DNA of 64,000 nt from Evansella sp. AB-P1. Its GTDB lineage: Bacteria > Bacillota > Bacilli > Bacillales > Salisediminibacteriaceae. Positions 10,431 to 24,910 of this stretch are shown in pieces. The notes under the pieces are model-generated. The model was not told the DNA's origin. It made no database searches and saw only the letters and a list, made by a program, of their open reading frames with translations. The stretch lies in NCBI RefSeq assembly GCF_029688925.1, contig NZ_JARUKY010000003.1:1-64000 (forward strand), written 5' to 3'. Within the stretch, counting starts at the first letter, position 1. Every line of letters starts with the position of its first letter. A program made the translations under genes and the position numbers.

Positions 10431-10860
10431 ACTTTACACCTCCAGCGTGTCACTCAATCTTATTTGAATATACCATGAAAAGTAGGACAAAGCAACAGGA
10501 GAAATAGGAACGGAAATTTCGTAGAGTTGATCGAATACCTACAGTTGAAAAGCCAAATTGTGCCGTCCAATTTATAAATTGTGATCTCTCCACTGAGTTG
10601 CGTCAACTTCGTCTTAACAATCCATGTTCCATTTTTGTCACATATGATCATCATCTTTTAAGAAGAAACAAAGAAAGACCGTCTTCGTTCTTACTTTAAT
10701 TAATAATTGTCCTACAGATACAACTTTCTCGCAAATATTCTTTATGTAGAATCATTGGACTTTGTTTGGATTGGCTGATTGTAAGACTTTCTGTGGCTCT
10801 TGATTCTTGCTTAAACATAACAAATAATTTTCTATTTCTTTTTAGAGGATCTAAAAGACT

Positions 10861-11770
10861 TCTATGTTACTGCAAACCTCTTTTTCTCTATTTGCGGGAA
10901 CGCTGGATTCTTCCTCTGTTCCTGCAAACCTCTTTTTCAATGTTTGTGGGAACGGTGGATTCTTCCTCTGTTCCTGCAAACCTCTTTTTCAATGTTTGCG
11001 GGAACGGTGGATTCTTCCTCTGTTCCTGCAAACCGCTTTTTCTCTATTTGCGGGAACAGTGGATCCTTCCTCTGTTCCTGCAAACCGCTTTTTCTCTATT
11101 TGCGGGAACGGTGGATCCTTCCTCTGTGCCTGCAAATCTCTTTTTCACTGTTTGCGGGAACAGTGGATCCTTCCTCTGTGCCTGCAAACCTCTTTTCCTC
11201 TGTTTGCGGAAACGGTGGATCCTTCCTCTGTTCCTGCAAACCGCTTTTTCTCTATTTGCGGGCACAGTGGATTCTTCCTCTGTTCCTGCAAACCGCTTTA
11301 TCTCTCTTTGCGTGAACGGTGGATTCTTCCTCTGTTCCTGCAAACCTCTTTTTCTCTATTTGCGGGAACGCTGGATTCTTCCTCTGTTCCTGCAAAACTC
11401 TTTTTCTCTATTTGCGGGAACGCTGGATTCTTCCTCTGTTCCTGCAAAACTCTTTTTCTCTATTTGCGGGAACGCTGGATTCTTCCTCTGTTCCTGCAAA
11501 CCGCTTTATCTCTCTTTGCGGGAACGGTGGATTCTTCCTCTGTTCCTGCAAACCGCTTTATCTCTCTTTGCGGGAACGGTGGATTCTTCCTCTGTTCCTG
11601 CAAACCGCTTTATCTCTCTTTGCGGGAACGGTGGATTCTTCCTCTGTGACCGCAAACCTCTTTTTCTCTATTTGCGGGAACGCTGGATTCTTCCTCTGTT
11701 CCTGCAAACCGCTTTTTTCCTATTTGCAGGTACGCTAGCCGCTTCTCTGTGCCTGGAAACTTCTTCCCAC
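10861..11770. repeat. Tandem array 1: about 17 units of 52 bp
   Basis: The unit is built from TTTGCGGGAACGGTGGATTC, TTCCTCTGTTCCTGCAAACC and a pyrimidine-rich spacer. The word GCAAA recurs at exact 52-base steps from 10872 to 11704 without a single insertion or deletion, then the array decays near 11760. In each unit GTTCCTGCAAA can pair with TTTGCGGGAAC, so every unit can form a hairpin. Because 52 is not a multiple of three and the plus strand lacks stop trinucleotides, all three plus frames stay open, giving spurious ORFs of up to 340 codons. The array lies beyond the eno terminator and before the secG start. The flank 10431-10860 holds no gene that I accept. Confidence 0.92.
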
Positions 11771-11836
11771 CATTTACAGGCTCATTAGTCACGCCGATAT
11801 TACTATATATTGACATAAAGTTAATTGAAGGAACAT

Positions 11837-11880
11837 ATAAAAAAGCCGACAGTGATCATGACACATCACACTGTCGGCTT
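11837..11880 (-). terminator. Terminator of the glycolytic operon (after eno)
   Basis: AAGCCGACAGTG (11843-11854) and CACTGTCGGCTT (11869-11880) form a perfect 12-bp stem, followed on the minus strand by TTTTTTATATG. It ends transcription 70 bases beyond the eno stop codon and before repeat array 1. Confidence 0.88.
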
Positions 11881-11948
11881 CGTTATTTCGCCCCTATAAT
11901 GTCATAATCCATAAGGGACAATGCTTTCTTTTTTTAAAAAAGAATAGC

Positions 11949-13274
<1,326 letters not shown>

Positions 13275-13349
13275 TTAAATATCACATTTAGTATCCTTCA
13301 ATGTAACATTCGTATAAGTTATTTTTTCTTTTTAATACTAAATTGAATT

Positions 13350-16919
<3,570 letters not shown>

Positions 16920-16955
16920 GTAGTGATCCTCCTTCAGTGTTATTCATACACATAC

Positions 16956-17001
16956 AAAGGAAAGAGGAGAACAGGACACAGCACTGTCTCCTCTTTCCTT
17001 T
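16956..17001 (-). other. Stem-loop between gapA and pgk
   Basis: AAAGGAAAGAGGAGA (16956-16970) pairs perfectly with TCTCCTCTTTCCTTT (16987-17001). Only a short TTTG follows, so it probably acts as a partial terminator or an RNA-stability/processing element that lets gapA be expressed above the downstream genes. Differential expression of gapA is known in B. subtilis; this role here is inferred. Confidence 0.65.
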
Positions 17002-17026
17002 TCATTTCATACGTAGAGAGGTGTTC

Positions 17027-18070
<1,044 letters not shown>

Positions 18071-18150
18071 CTATATCAAAGGGAAAACGTTGTTGCCCCT
18101 CGAAATACATAATAGTTTTCTTTTATTGTAGTTAACTATTTAACGACAAT

Positions 18151-19182
18151 TTAAACTTTTGAATTTTTTAAGATTGCTTTAGCAGCTCCCTCATCTGTTA
18201 CAAGGACTTGAGAAGGACCATGCTTCATATATGCTTGTATGGCCATTGCTTTAGAAGTACCTCCAGAGACCGCGATTATGTGAGGTATTGTCACCAACTC
18301 TTCTAACTGCAATCCGATAGTCAGTACTTTATGTATAATGTCCCCTGACTTATTAAAATAATAACCAAAGGCTTCAGCAACTGCCTTTTCATTTTTTAAC
18401 TTTTCTACAACTTCTATTGAAGAACTTCTTCTTTTGGCCATTGTATTAGCATCACCAATGCCATGTACCACCAAATTTGCAGAATGAATTAGATCTAGTA
18501 TTTGTTTAATGGAAGGTTCATCTATTAACGATTCATACGCTTCTTTACTAAGCTGATCTGGTACGTATAGTAGTCTGTATTCCCCCATTGCTTTTCTTGC
18601 CATTGTTGCACATATGGTGTTTGCCTGATTTTCCACTTGCTCCCCTAAACCACCTCTTGCAGGAACAAATAGTGCTTCTTTTAAATCTACATCTGGAACC
18701 ATCATCTCTGCAACAGCAGCAATGGTCGTCCCACCAGTTACTGCAATCGTATTTCCATTTGCAAGTAACTTTTTTTTCATCAACGAAATACAAGTACGTC
18801 CCATTTCTTTTTTTACCCAAGGATATTCATCACTATTCCCGGGAACAATAAAAACCTCTTTCAATCCAAGAAGGTCCTTTAATTCATTTTCCATGGCACG
18901 AATATCAAAAATTTCTTTCATCATATCTTCAAGCTGCGATAATAAATTATTCCCTTCTTCAGTTAATCTCATTCCTGAAGTTTCCACATAAATTAGACCT
19001 TGTTCTTTTAAAAAAGTAACTTCACTCCGAAGGGTTCGTTCTGACATTTCCAAATTGTTGGCTAGCGTTCGTCTCCCAATCGGTTGCATTAACCTTATAA
19101 ACCGAAGTACTCTAAAGCGCATGCCAAGTACATCAATTAAATCAGGTAACAGCTTTTTTTGTATCTCTAACAGCATTCGCAT
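18151..19182 (-). CDS. cggR: Central glycolytic genes repressor CggR
   Basis: SorC/DeoR-family repressor of the gapA operon, released by fructose-1,6-bisphosphate. N-terminal DNA-binding helix-turn-helix (about residues 25-65, IGRRTLANNLEMSERTLRSEV) and a C-terminal sugar-phosphate domain with VAVSGGTSKA-type, VTGGTTIAAVAEMM and VHGIGDA motifs. I place the start at the ATG at 19182 (MRMLLEIQKKLLPDLI..., giving 343 residues), because AAAGGAG lies about 11 bases upstream and the longer reading frame, beginning with GTG at 19263, would run through the operator. First gene of the operon; autoregulated. Confidence 0.95.
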   Translation of the reverse strand: MRMLLEIQKKLLPDLIDVLGMRFRVLRFIRLMQPIGRRTLANNLEMSERTLRSEVTFLKEQGLIYVETSGMRLTEEGNNLLSQLEDMMKEIFDIRAMENELKDLLGLKEVFIVPGNSDEYPWVKKEMGRTCISLMKKKLLANGNTIAVTGGTTIAAVAEMMVPDVDLKEALFVPARGGLGEQVENQANTICATMARKAMGEYRLLYVPDQLSKEAYESLIDEPSIKQILDLIHSANLVVHGIGDANTMAKRRSSSIEVVEKLKNEKAVAEAFGYYFNKSGDIIHKVLTIGLQLEELVTIPHIIAVSGGTSKAMAIQAYMKHGPSQVLVTDEGAAKAILKNSKV

Positions 19183-19226
19183 CTTTATAAGGGCTCCTTT
19201 TTGTGGCACTTCCAGCAATTTAACGG

Positions 19227-19262
19227 GTTCGTTTGCGTCCCGCATAGACATATTATGTCCCA
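19227..19262 (-). promoter_or_regulatory. CggR operator
   Basis: On the minus strand TGGGAC-N6-TGTC-N4-CGGGAC-N6-GAAC, which fits the described B. subtilis operator CGGGAC-N6-TGTC-N4-CGGGAC-N6-TGTC except for the first base and two bases of the last half-site. It lies 45-80 bases before the chosen cggR start, in the right place to block the operon promoter. Confidence 0.85.
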
Positions 19263-19499
19263 CTTAAGGGAAAAAAAAGATCATTTCTATGTACAACAAT
19301 TTGGAAAGCTTTTCTTAAACTTCCTCAATCATTGTATCAAGGAAATGATTGTCGAGCAAGGGCAAACATGTGAACTTTTTGTTGATAACTCATATTTTGG
19401 ACAGTTGGTAGATTTACACGCAGGGAAATCTTGCATCATGGGAATGAAAAAATACTTTGTTATTGATCCTATTAGTATTATCTATATTCAGGGTAGACT

Positions 19500-19751
19500 T
19501 CATTTGGATAAGTACTTCATCTTATCCAGTAAAACTTCCCTCGATAGTATTCCTTCGTCTAGTACTGTTCCATTATCGTCTTCTACTACGGGAATACGAA
19601 TTTGATACTTTTCTAGCCATTCATCTGATTTATATATATCCCGTTCCACAATGTGAAATGTCTCCTTACTGCCATTTAAGCTTTTTAACGTTGCCAATCC
19701 TTTATCGCAAAGTGGACAACCAGTTTTTGTATAAAAGTATAGTGTTCTCAC
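19500..19751 (-). CDS. Glutaredoxin-like thioredoxin-fold protein
   Basis: Small redox protein of 83 residues. The N terminus FYTKTGCPLCDKG carries a CPLC dithiol pair (Cys12, Cys15), followed by a thioredoxin-fold pattern with the cis-proline segment IRIPVVE. The family (DUF836/glutaredoxin 2-like) probably reduces disulfides, but its partner is unknown. It is found between sigL and cggR in many Bacillaceae. The 236-base gap before cggR holds the operon control region. Confidence 0.85.
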   Translation of the reverse strand: MRTLYFYTKTGCPLCDKGLATLKSLNGSKETFHIVERDIYKSDEWLEKYQIRIPVVEDDNGTVLDEGILSREVLLDKMKYLSK

Positions 19752-19827
19752 AGTAATATTCTCCTTAACGTTTATAACGAAAAATTTTGATTTAATCTAA
19801 TTTCCCTTCAAGAATGCAAAATATATT

Positions 19828-21180
19828 TTACAAAAAAAAGGATTTTCGCTTTTTAGAAGATGGAATGTTCATCTGTTCTCTATATTTCGCAACCGTTCGT
19901 CGAGAAACCGTTATTCCAAATTGTTCCTTCAATTTTTCAGATAGTTTTTGATCAGATAATGGTGCTTGTTTCTTTTCTTCTTCAACTAGTCTTTTTAAAT
20001 AACTCTTCACTTTCTCTGAGGAATTGGATTCCTCTGAATTTTTACCAACGGAAGAGGTAAAGAAATATTTTAATTCAAATAACCCCTTAGGTGTTTGAAC
20101 ATATTTTTGAGTCGTTACTCTTGATACAGTCGATTCATGAACCTGCACCTCATCTGCAATCATTTTTAATGTTAGTGGAGATAGATGAGTAGGTCCATGC
20201 TTCAAAAAATCCACTTGATAGGACATAATGGCCCTCGTTACATTCACTATCGTTCTTTGACGTTGTTCAATGCTTTTTTTTATCCATTGAAACTGTTCGT
20301 ATTTTCGTTTCACATATTCATTTACTTCAGCATCTTCATTTTTAAGAAGAGCCTCGTAACGACGGTTCATTGTCATTTTCGGCATATATTCTTCATTTAA
20401 AACCACATCAAACCCATCGTTATTTTTTAAAACAGTCACGTCTGGAACAACATATTTTGCAGGTTCGTGATTAAATAAGGTTCCTGGCTTCGGGTTTAAA
20501 GTTTGGATAAAATTTGCAATATAATAGATGTCTTCTATATCTGCTTTTTCTATAGCTGCAATTTGTTTAAACTTTCTTTCCCCTAATAAATCTAAGTGGT
20601 GTTCAACAATTCTTTCAGCTAAAACATCTCTTACACCTAGATGATTTAATTGAATTAATAAACATTCTTTTAAGGATGACGCACCAATCCCATAAGGTTC
20701 TAAGCTTTGCAAAACAGAAATGCCTTCTTCAATTAATGACGTTGGCCCGTTCAGTTCCACTGCCAATTCATTTGGTGAAAGCTGCAAATATCCATTTTCA
20801 TCGACACAACAAGCCAGGTAAGTAACAATTTTCTTTATATGATCGTCAATATTTAAGAAGCGGATTTGGTTTAATAAAAATTCTTGTAATCCATCCCTTT
20901 CAACACTAAGATGATCAATGCCAGAATAAGTATCATCTTGTCCTTGAAACTTTCCACTGGTGTCAGGATGGGAGTTTGTTATTTTCATATTCTCTACCTT
21001 CGTCATAGAGTGAGATTCGCTGTCCTTCAATTCAATTAGTGGATTTTCTAACTGCTGCTCATGCAAATAGTGAGTTAGCTCTAAAACAGAGTATTGCAAT
21101 ATGGTTATTGCTTGGCGCAACTCATTAGTCATGACTAGCTTCATTGATTGCTGTTGAAATAAGCCAAAATCCATATTCAT
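19828..21180 (-). CDS. sigL: RNA polymerase sigma-54 factor SigL
   Basis: Alternative sigma factor (RpoN class) reading -24/-12 promoters with AAA+ activators; in B. subtilis it controls amino-acid, levan and acetoin use and cold adaptation. 450 residues. Region I is Gln/Leu-rich (FGLFQQQSMKLVMTNELRQAI), the core-binding region is in the middle, a helix-turn-helix (VHESTVSRVTTQKYVQTPKG) precedes the C-terminal RpoN box RRTVAKYREQ. AAGGGGG precedes the first ATG. No sigma-54 activator gene is in the window. Confidence 0.97.
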   Translation of the reverse strand: MNMDFGLFQQQSMKLVMTNELRQAITILQYSVLELTHYLHEQQLENPLIELKDSESHSMTKVENMKITNSHPDTSGKFQGQDDTYSGIDHLSVERDGLQEFLLNQIRFLNIDDHIKKIVTYLACCVDENGYLQLSPNELAVELNGPTSLIEEGISVLQSLEPYGIGASSLKECLLIQLNHLGVRDVLAERIVEHHLDLLGERKFKQIAAIEKADIEDIYYIANFIQTLNPKPGTLFNHEPAKYVVPDVTVLKNNDGFDVVLNEEYMPKMTMNRRYEALLKNEDAEVNEYVKRKYEQFQWIKKSIEQRQRTIVNVTRAIMSYQVDFLKHGPTHLSPLTLKMIADEVQVHESTVSRVTTQKYVQTPKGLFELKYFFTSSVGKNSEESNSSEKVKSYLKRLVEEEKKQAPLSDQKLSEKLKEQFGITVSRRTVAKYREQMNIPSSKKRKSFFL

Positions 21181-21404
21181 AAAGCCATCCCCCTTATGGG
21201 TTATTATACACGAATAACTCTAATAACAGATACTATGTAAACGTTTTCAAATTATTACATTAGAACTGTGATCTAAATTATAGGTAGTATTTAAGTTTGA
21301 AAAGGTAGATTTTCGGATATGATGTAGTAATGGTTTTAGATTTTGAAGCTGATTCGTAAAAAGCATGAGTGTCGAAAAAAGGAAAGATTTCTTTAATCAA
21401 AATA

Positions 21405-21435
21405 TTTGACCTTCATTGACCTTTTAGATTATGAT
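21405..21435 (+). promoter_or_regulatory. clpP promoter with overlapping CtsR operator
   Basis: TTTGACC-TTCA-TTGACCTTT at 21405-21424 is, on the minus strand, a direct repeat AGGTCAA-TGA-AGGTCAAA, matching the CtsR heptanucleotide box. The first TTGACC (21406-21411) also serves as -35, with an 18-base spacer to TATGAT (21430-21435). The rest of the 320-base gap to sigL shows no gene. Confidence 0.85.
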
Positions 21436-21502
21436 AAGCTTGAAATAGTAATCATGAAAGTCTTAACCACATATATTTAGTTTAGACAAAGGAGGAGTAC
21501 TA

Positions 21503-22090
21503 ATGAATTTAGTCCCAACAGTAATTGAACAAACAAATCGCGGTGAAAGAGCTTATGACATTTATTCTCGCTTGTTAAAGGATCGTATTATCATGCTTGG
21601 ATCTGCCATTGATGACAATGTTGCAAATTCCATTGTAGCTCAACTACTATTTTTAGCTGCAGATGATCCAGAAAAAGATATATCTCTTTACATCAACAGC
21701 CCTGGAGGATCTATCACTGCCGGAATGGCTATATACGACACGATGCAATTCATTAATCCAAAGGTTCAAACGATTTGTATTGGTATGGCTGCTTCTATGG
21801 GTGCTTTTCTTTTAGCAGCAGGTGAGCCTGGGAAACGTTTTGCCTTGCCTAATAGTGAAGTAATGATTCATCAACCATTAGGTGGCGCACAGGGGCAAGC
21901 TACGGATATTGAAATCCACGCAAGACGTATTGTAGAAATGAAGAAAAAGCTGAATGAAATCCTTTCTCAACGTACTGGCCAACCATTAGAGGTAATTGAA
22001 CGTGATACAGATCGTGATAACTTCATGACTGCTTTAGAAGCAAAGAAATATGGATTAATTGATGATGTAATGGAGAAAAAGCAATCTTAA
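21503..22090 (+). CDS. clpP: ATP-dependent Clp protease proteolytic subunit
   Basis: Tetradecameric serine protease that, with ClpX, ClpC or ClpE, degrades damaged, regulatory and SsrA-tagged proteins. 195 residues; catalytic triad visible as Ser98 (GMAASMG), His123 (EVMIHQP) and Asp172 (DTDRDNF). AAAGGAGG precedes the ATG. Monocistronic, with its own promoter/CtsR box and terminator. It is the enzyme expected to act on the tag encoded by ssrA in this window. Confidence 0.98.
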   Translation: MNLVPTVIEQTNRGERAYDIYSRLLKDRIIMLGSAIDDNVANSIVAQLLFLAADDPEKDISLYINSPGGSITAGMAIYDTMQFINPKVQTICIGMAASMGAFLLAAGEPGKRFALPNSEVMIHQPLGGAQGQATDIEIHARRIVEMKKKLNEILSQRTGQPLEVIERDTDRDNFMTALEAKKYGLIDDVMEKKQS

Positions 22091-22130
22091 ACCATTACAT
22101 ACGGTAGTAGATTTAAATGGAAATAAATAT

Positions 22131-22175
22131 GAAGCCATCATTAAGCTAATTGCTATTTGATGGCTTCTTTGTTTT
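22131..22175 (+). terminator. clpP terminator
   Basis: GAAGCCATCA (22131-22140) and TGATGGCTTC (22158-22167) form a perfect 10-bp stem followed by TTTGTTTT. Confidence 0.85.
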
Positions 22176-22176
22176 A

Positions 22177-22382
22177 TGGCTCTACCCTGAAAATACGAAA
22201 GAAGACTCGCTATTGTTCCCGCAAATGATGGGAAAACAAAAATGCAGTAAGAATAAATTGCATGGGCGGTCTACCCTGAAAATAGCTGTTATAAAAGCAA
22301 AATGAAGTATAGACAAAAATGATTATTTTCATACTTCATGGTGCAAATCTTCACTTGCATCGGCGGTCTACCCTGAAAATAA
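22177..22382. repeat. Cluster of dispersed palindromic elements before array 2
   Basis: Two truncated copies (ending GGCTCTACCCTGAAAATA near 22194, and TTGCATGGGCGGTCTACCC near 22276) and one full copy (22323-22382, with CATGGTGCAAATCTTCACTT in the middle), all in plus orientation. From 22383 to about 22560 follows a degraded copy of the GC-rich block seen at 57580 (GTGACGACTCCAGCGGGATC). No gene in this stretch. Confidence 0.7.
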
Positions 22383-22576
22383 GTATTAGTTCAGTAGTGA
22401 AGGGTGACGACTCCAGCGGGATCAGCAACTGGTAAGGTACCGACACTTCATGAAGCGTTCTAGAAGCTAGGAAAGCAGGGAAATAAGCAAATGAAGCACT
22501 CTAGAAAAGGCTTGACTACCGGAAAGCAGGAAATCATGAAATGCGGTAGCTAAGAAGCTTTCTGCTAATCCTTTGC

Positions 22577-23250
22577 TCTCTTTGCAGGAACGGTGGCTAC
22601 TTCCTCTGTGCCTGCATATCTCTTTTTCACTCTTTGCAGGAACGCTGGCTACTTCCTCTGTTACCGCAAACCTCTTTTTCACTCTTTGCAGGAACGCTGG
22701 CTACTTCCTCTGTTACCGCAAACCTCTTTTTCACCCTTTGCAGGAACGCTGGCTACTTCCTCTGTTACCGCAAACCTTTTTTCACTCTTTGCAGGAACGG
22801 TGGCTACTTCCTCTGTGCCTGCATATCTCTTTTTCACCCTTTGCAGGAACGGTGGCTACTTCCTCTGTGCCTGCATATCTCTTTTTCACTCTTTGCAGGA
22901 ACGCTGGCTACTTCCTCTGTTACCGCAAACCTCTTTTTCACCCTTTGCAGGAACGCTGGCTACTTCCTCTGTTACCGCAAACCTCTTTTTCACCCTTTGC
23001 AGGAACGGTGGCTACTTCCTCTGTTACCGCAAACCTCTTTTTCACCCTTTGTAGGAACGGTGGCTACTTCCTCTGTTACCGCAAACCTCTTTTTCACCCT
23101 TTGCAGGAACGCTGGCTACTTCCTCCGTGCCTACAAACCTTTTTTTCACCCTTTGCAGGAACGCTGGCTACTTCCTCCGTGCCTGCAAACCTCTTTTTCA
23201 CTCTTTGCAGGCACGCTGGCTACTTCCTCTTTGCCTGTAAGCAATATTCT
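22577..23250. repeat. Tandem array 2: 13 units of 52 bp
   Basis: Units read TTTGCAGGAACGCTGGCTAC, TTCCTCTGTTACCGCAAACC, CTTTTTCACCC. The GCAAA/GCATA word recurs at 52-base steps from 22614 to 23237, with one 51-base step near 22780. Unit length and layout are the same as array 1, but GGCTAC replaces GGATTC and many units have TTACCGCAAAC or GTGCCTGCATATC instead of TTCCTGCAAAC. Units of the two variants are intermixed, as expected from duplication within the array. The hairpin arms GTxxCxGCAAA/TTTGCAGGAAC remain. It lies between convergent clpP and crh. Confidence 0.92.
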
Positions 23251-23330
23251 TACAATTTGCGGTACAATAGGAAACTTGTGGACGACTGAAAAGCAATAAA
23301 ACCACTATAATGTTATTGCTTTGAAAGAAC

Positions 23331-23430
23331 ATTTCCATCCCCCATGGTGCAAACCTCCACTAGCATGAGAAATCTCCCCTGAAAATAAGCGTTAGTTCAG
23401 GAGTGGAAGGCAGTAACTCCAGTGGAGCAA
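23331..23430. repeat. Dispersed palindromic element after array 2
   Basis: ATTTCCATCCCCCATGGTGC at 23332-23351, a diverged centre and end CTCCCCTGAAAATA (to 23388), in plus orientation like the copy before the array. It is followed by a short remnant of the GC-rich block (CAGGAGTGGAAGGCAGTAAC, about 23398-23417). Confidence 0.7.
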
Positions 23431-23545
23431 GTTTCACTTATTGTAAAAGGGCTACTAATTCTTTTTACAAACTTCACAACAAAAACATTAGAAGAACACA
23501 AAAAATAGACGAACGATTCCTTCATCCGTCTATCTCGTTCCTTTA

Positions 23546-23803
23546 TTATTCTTCTTCATTAATGAAAGCGATTAAAGATTCCATTGCAGCTTCTTCATCA
23601 TTTCCATCAACTGTAATCGTTATTTCTTTATTCGTGCTTATAGCAAGACTCATTATACCCATAATACTTTTAGCGTTTACTTTCTTACCTTCTCTTTCAA
23701 TAAAAACGTCTGAATTAAATCGATTAGCTTCTTGCACAAACATTGCTGCTGGTCGAGCCTGTAAACCACTTTTCCTTTTTACTACTACTGTTTTTTCAAT
23801 CAT
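23546..23803 (-). CDS. crh: HPr-like catabolite repression protein Crh
   Basis: Regulatory paralogue of HPr. Phosphorylated by HprK at Ser46 (NAKSIMGIMSLA) it serves as corepressor of CcpA, and it is unable to carry sugar phosphate because residue 15 is Gln (GLQARPAA) where HPr has the catalytic His. Both features are visible in this 85-residue protein, which distinguishes it from PtsH. It follows whiA as in B. subtilis. The kinase gene hprK lies 23 kb away in this window. Confidence 0.97.
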   Translation of the reverse strand: MIEKTVVVKRKSGLQARPAAMFVQEANRFNSDVFIEREGKKVNAKSIMGIMSLAISTNKEITITVDGNDEEAAMESLIAFINEEE

Positions 23804-23867
23804 TTTTTATCCTCTCCATTCGTTAATTTCATTTTAAATTTGTTATCTTCCAATTTGAGTTTTAAAC

Positions 23868-23882
23868 TTCAAGCGCTTCCAT
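23868..23882 (-). promoter_or_regulatory. Possible cre-like site before crh
   Basis: Minus strand ATGGAAGCGCTTGAA fits the CcpA consensus WTGNAANCGNWNNCW at all fixed positions except the C near the end. It lies between whiA and crh, 65 bases before the crh start. Confidence 0.3.
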
Positions 23883-23903
23883 ATTTATTAATAGTCGAGA
23901 AGG

Positions 23904-24845
23904 TTAAATTTTTTCTCCTGCTCTTAATTTATTTGCAAATTCATCTATTTTTCTTAAACGGTGATTTACACCTGATTTACTTACATTTCCTGTTGAAACC
24001 ATTTCTCCTAGCTCTTTTAGTGTAACGTCTTGGTGTTCTAATCGTAGTTCAGCAATTTCCTTTAGCTTGTCTGGTAAAACCTCTAAGCCTACTTCTTGCT
24101 TAATAAAACGGATGTTTTCAACCTGACGAATAGCTGCTCCAACAGTTTTGTTTAAATTAGCTGTTTCACAATTTACTAAGCGATTAACTGAATTTCTCAT
24201 ATCCTTCATTATTCTAACATCTTCGAATCTTAGTAGTGCTTGGTGGGCACCAATTATATTAAGAAATTCACTAATTTTTTCTCCTTCTTTTAGATAGAGA
24301 ATAAAACCTTTCTTTCGTTCTAATGTCTTTGCGTTTAAATGAAAAGTATTCATAAGCTTGCACAACGATTCATTATGTTCCTCATAAAACGAAAAGATTT
24401 CTAGATGATAGGAAGACGTTTCAGGATGGTTCACTGAACCACCTGCTAAAAAAGCACCTCTTAAATATGCTCGTTTACAGCATTCCTCTTCAATTAAAGA
24501 ATCTGCAATTTCTCTAGTGAATATAAAAGTATTATCTACAATTTTTAGATCCTCTAACATTAATCTTGCTTTCTTTAAAATTCGTACTACATATACATTA
24601 TTCTTTTTTAAACGCATTTTTTTACGGACAAGTAGTTCGACATGAACTTCATAAAGCGCTTTTATTAAAGTGTAGATTCGCCTTGCAATTGCTGCATTTT
24701 CAGTTTGAATATCTAAAGTTATTTCCATATTTCGTAATGAAATAGACCCATTCATTCGAATTAACGCTGCTAGTTCTGCTTTGGAGCAACATTCGTCCCC
24801 TTCTAACTGGGTTAATTCTTTCTTGGTCATGGAAGCAAAAGACAT
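23904..24845 (-). CDS. whiA: DNA-binding protein WhiA
   Basis: Conserved DNA-binding protein of Gram-positive bacteria; in B. subtilis it affects cell division and chromosome segregation. 313 residues: an N-terminal LAGLIDADG-homing-endonuclease-like fold (about 20-200, including [19 protein letters not shown]) and a C-terminal helix-turn-helix (about 255-300, [20 protein letters not shown]). Part of the yvcI-rapZ-glmR-whiA-crh cluster, where order and close spacing indicate one operon. Confidence 0.97.
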   Translation of the reverse strand: MSFASMTKKELTQLEGDECCSKAELAALIRMNGSISLRNMEITLDIQTENAAIARRIYTLIKALYEVHVELLVRKKMRLKKNNVYVVRILKKARLMLEDLKIVDNTFIFTREIADSLIEEECCKRAYLRGAFLAGGSVNHPETSSYHLEIFSFYEEHNESLCKLMNTFHLNAKTLERKKGFILYLKEGEKISEFLNIIGAHQALLRFEDVRIMKDMRNSVNRLVNCETANLNKTVGAAIRQVENIRFIKQEVGLEVLPDKLKEIAELRLEHQDVTLKELGEMVSTGNVSKSGVNHRLRKIDEFANKLRAGEKI

Positions 24846-24910
24846 CCCCTCACCCCCAAATTTTTCTTTTCAACACATAAAATACAAGTAATTTCAACAT
24901 ATCTATTTTA

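Noticed and set aside
10460-10654. 64-codon minus-strand ORF between secG and array 1 (KNGTWIVKTKLTQLSGEITI...)
   Set aside because: The peptide looks partly protein-like, but there is no ribosome binding site and no recognisable relative. It may be a relic; not strong enough to call.
10861-11770. CRISPR array
   Set aside because: The whole unit is repeated; there are no unique spacers and no cas genes. The same holds for the arrays at 22.6 and 50.6 kb.
10766-11788. Long plus-strand ORFs (up to 340 codons) rich in Cys, Leu and Phe over array 1, and similar ones over array 2
   Set aside because: They arise because a 52-bp unit without stop trinucleotides leaves all three frames open. No ribosome binding site, all frames equally open, and base changes ignore codon position.
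22400-22560. Possible small gene between the repeats before array 2
   Set aside because: The stretch matches degraded pieces of the GC-rich block; no start signal.
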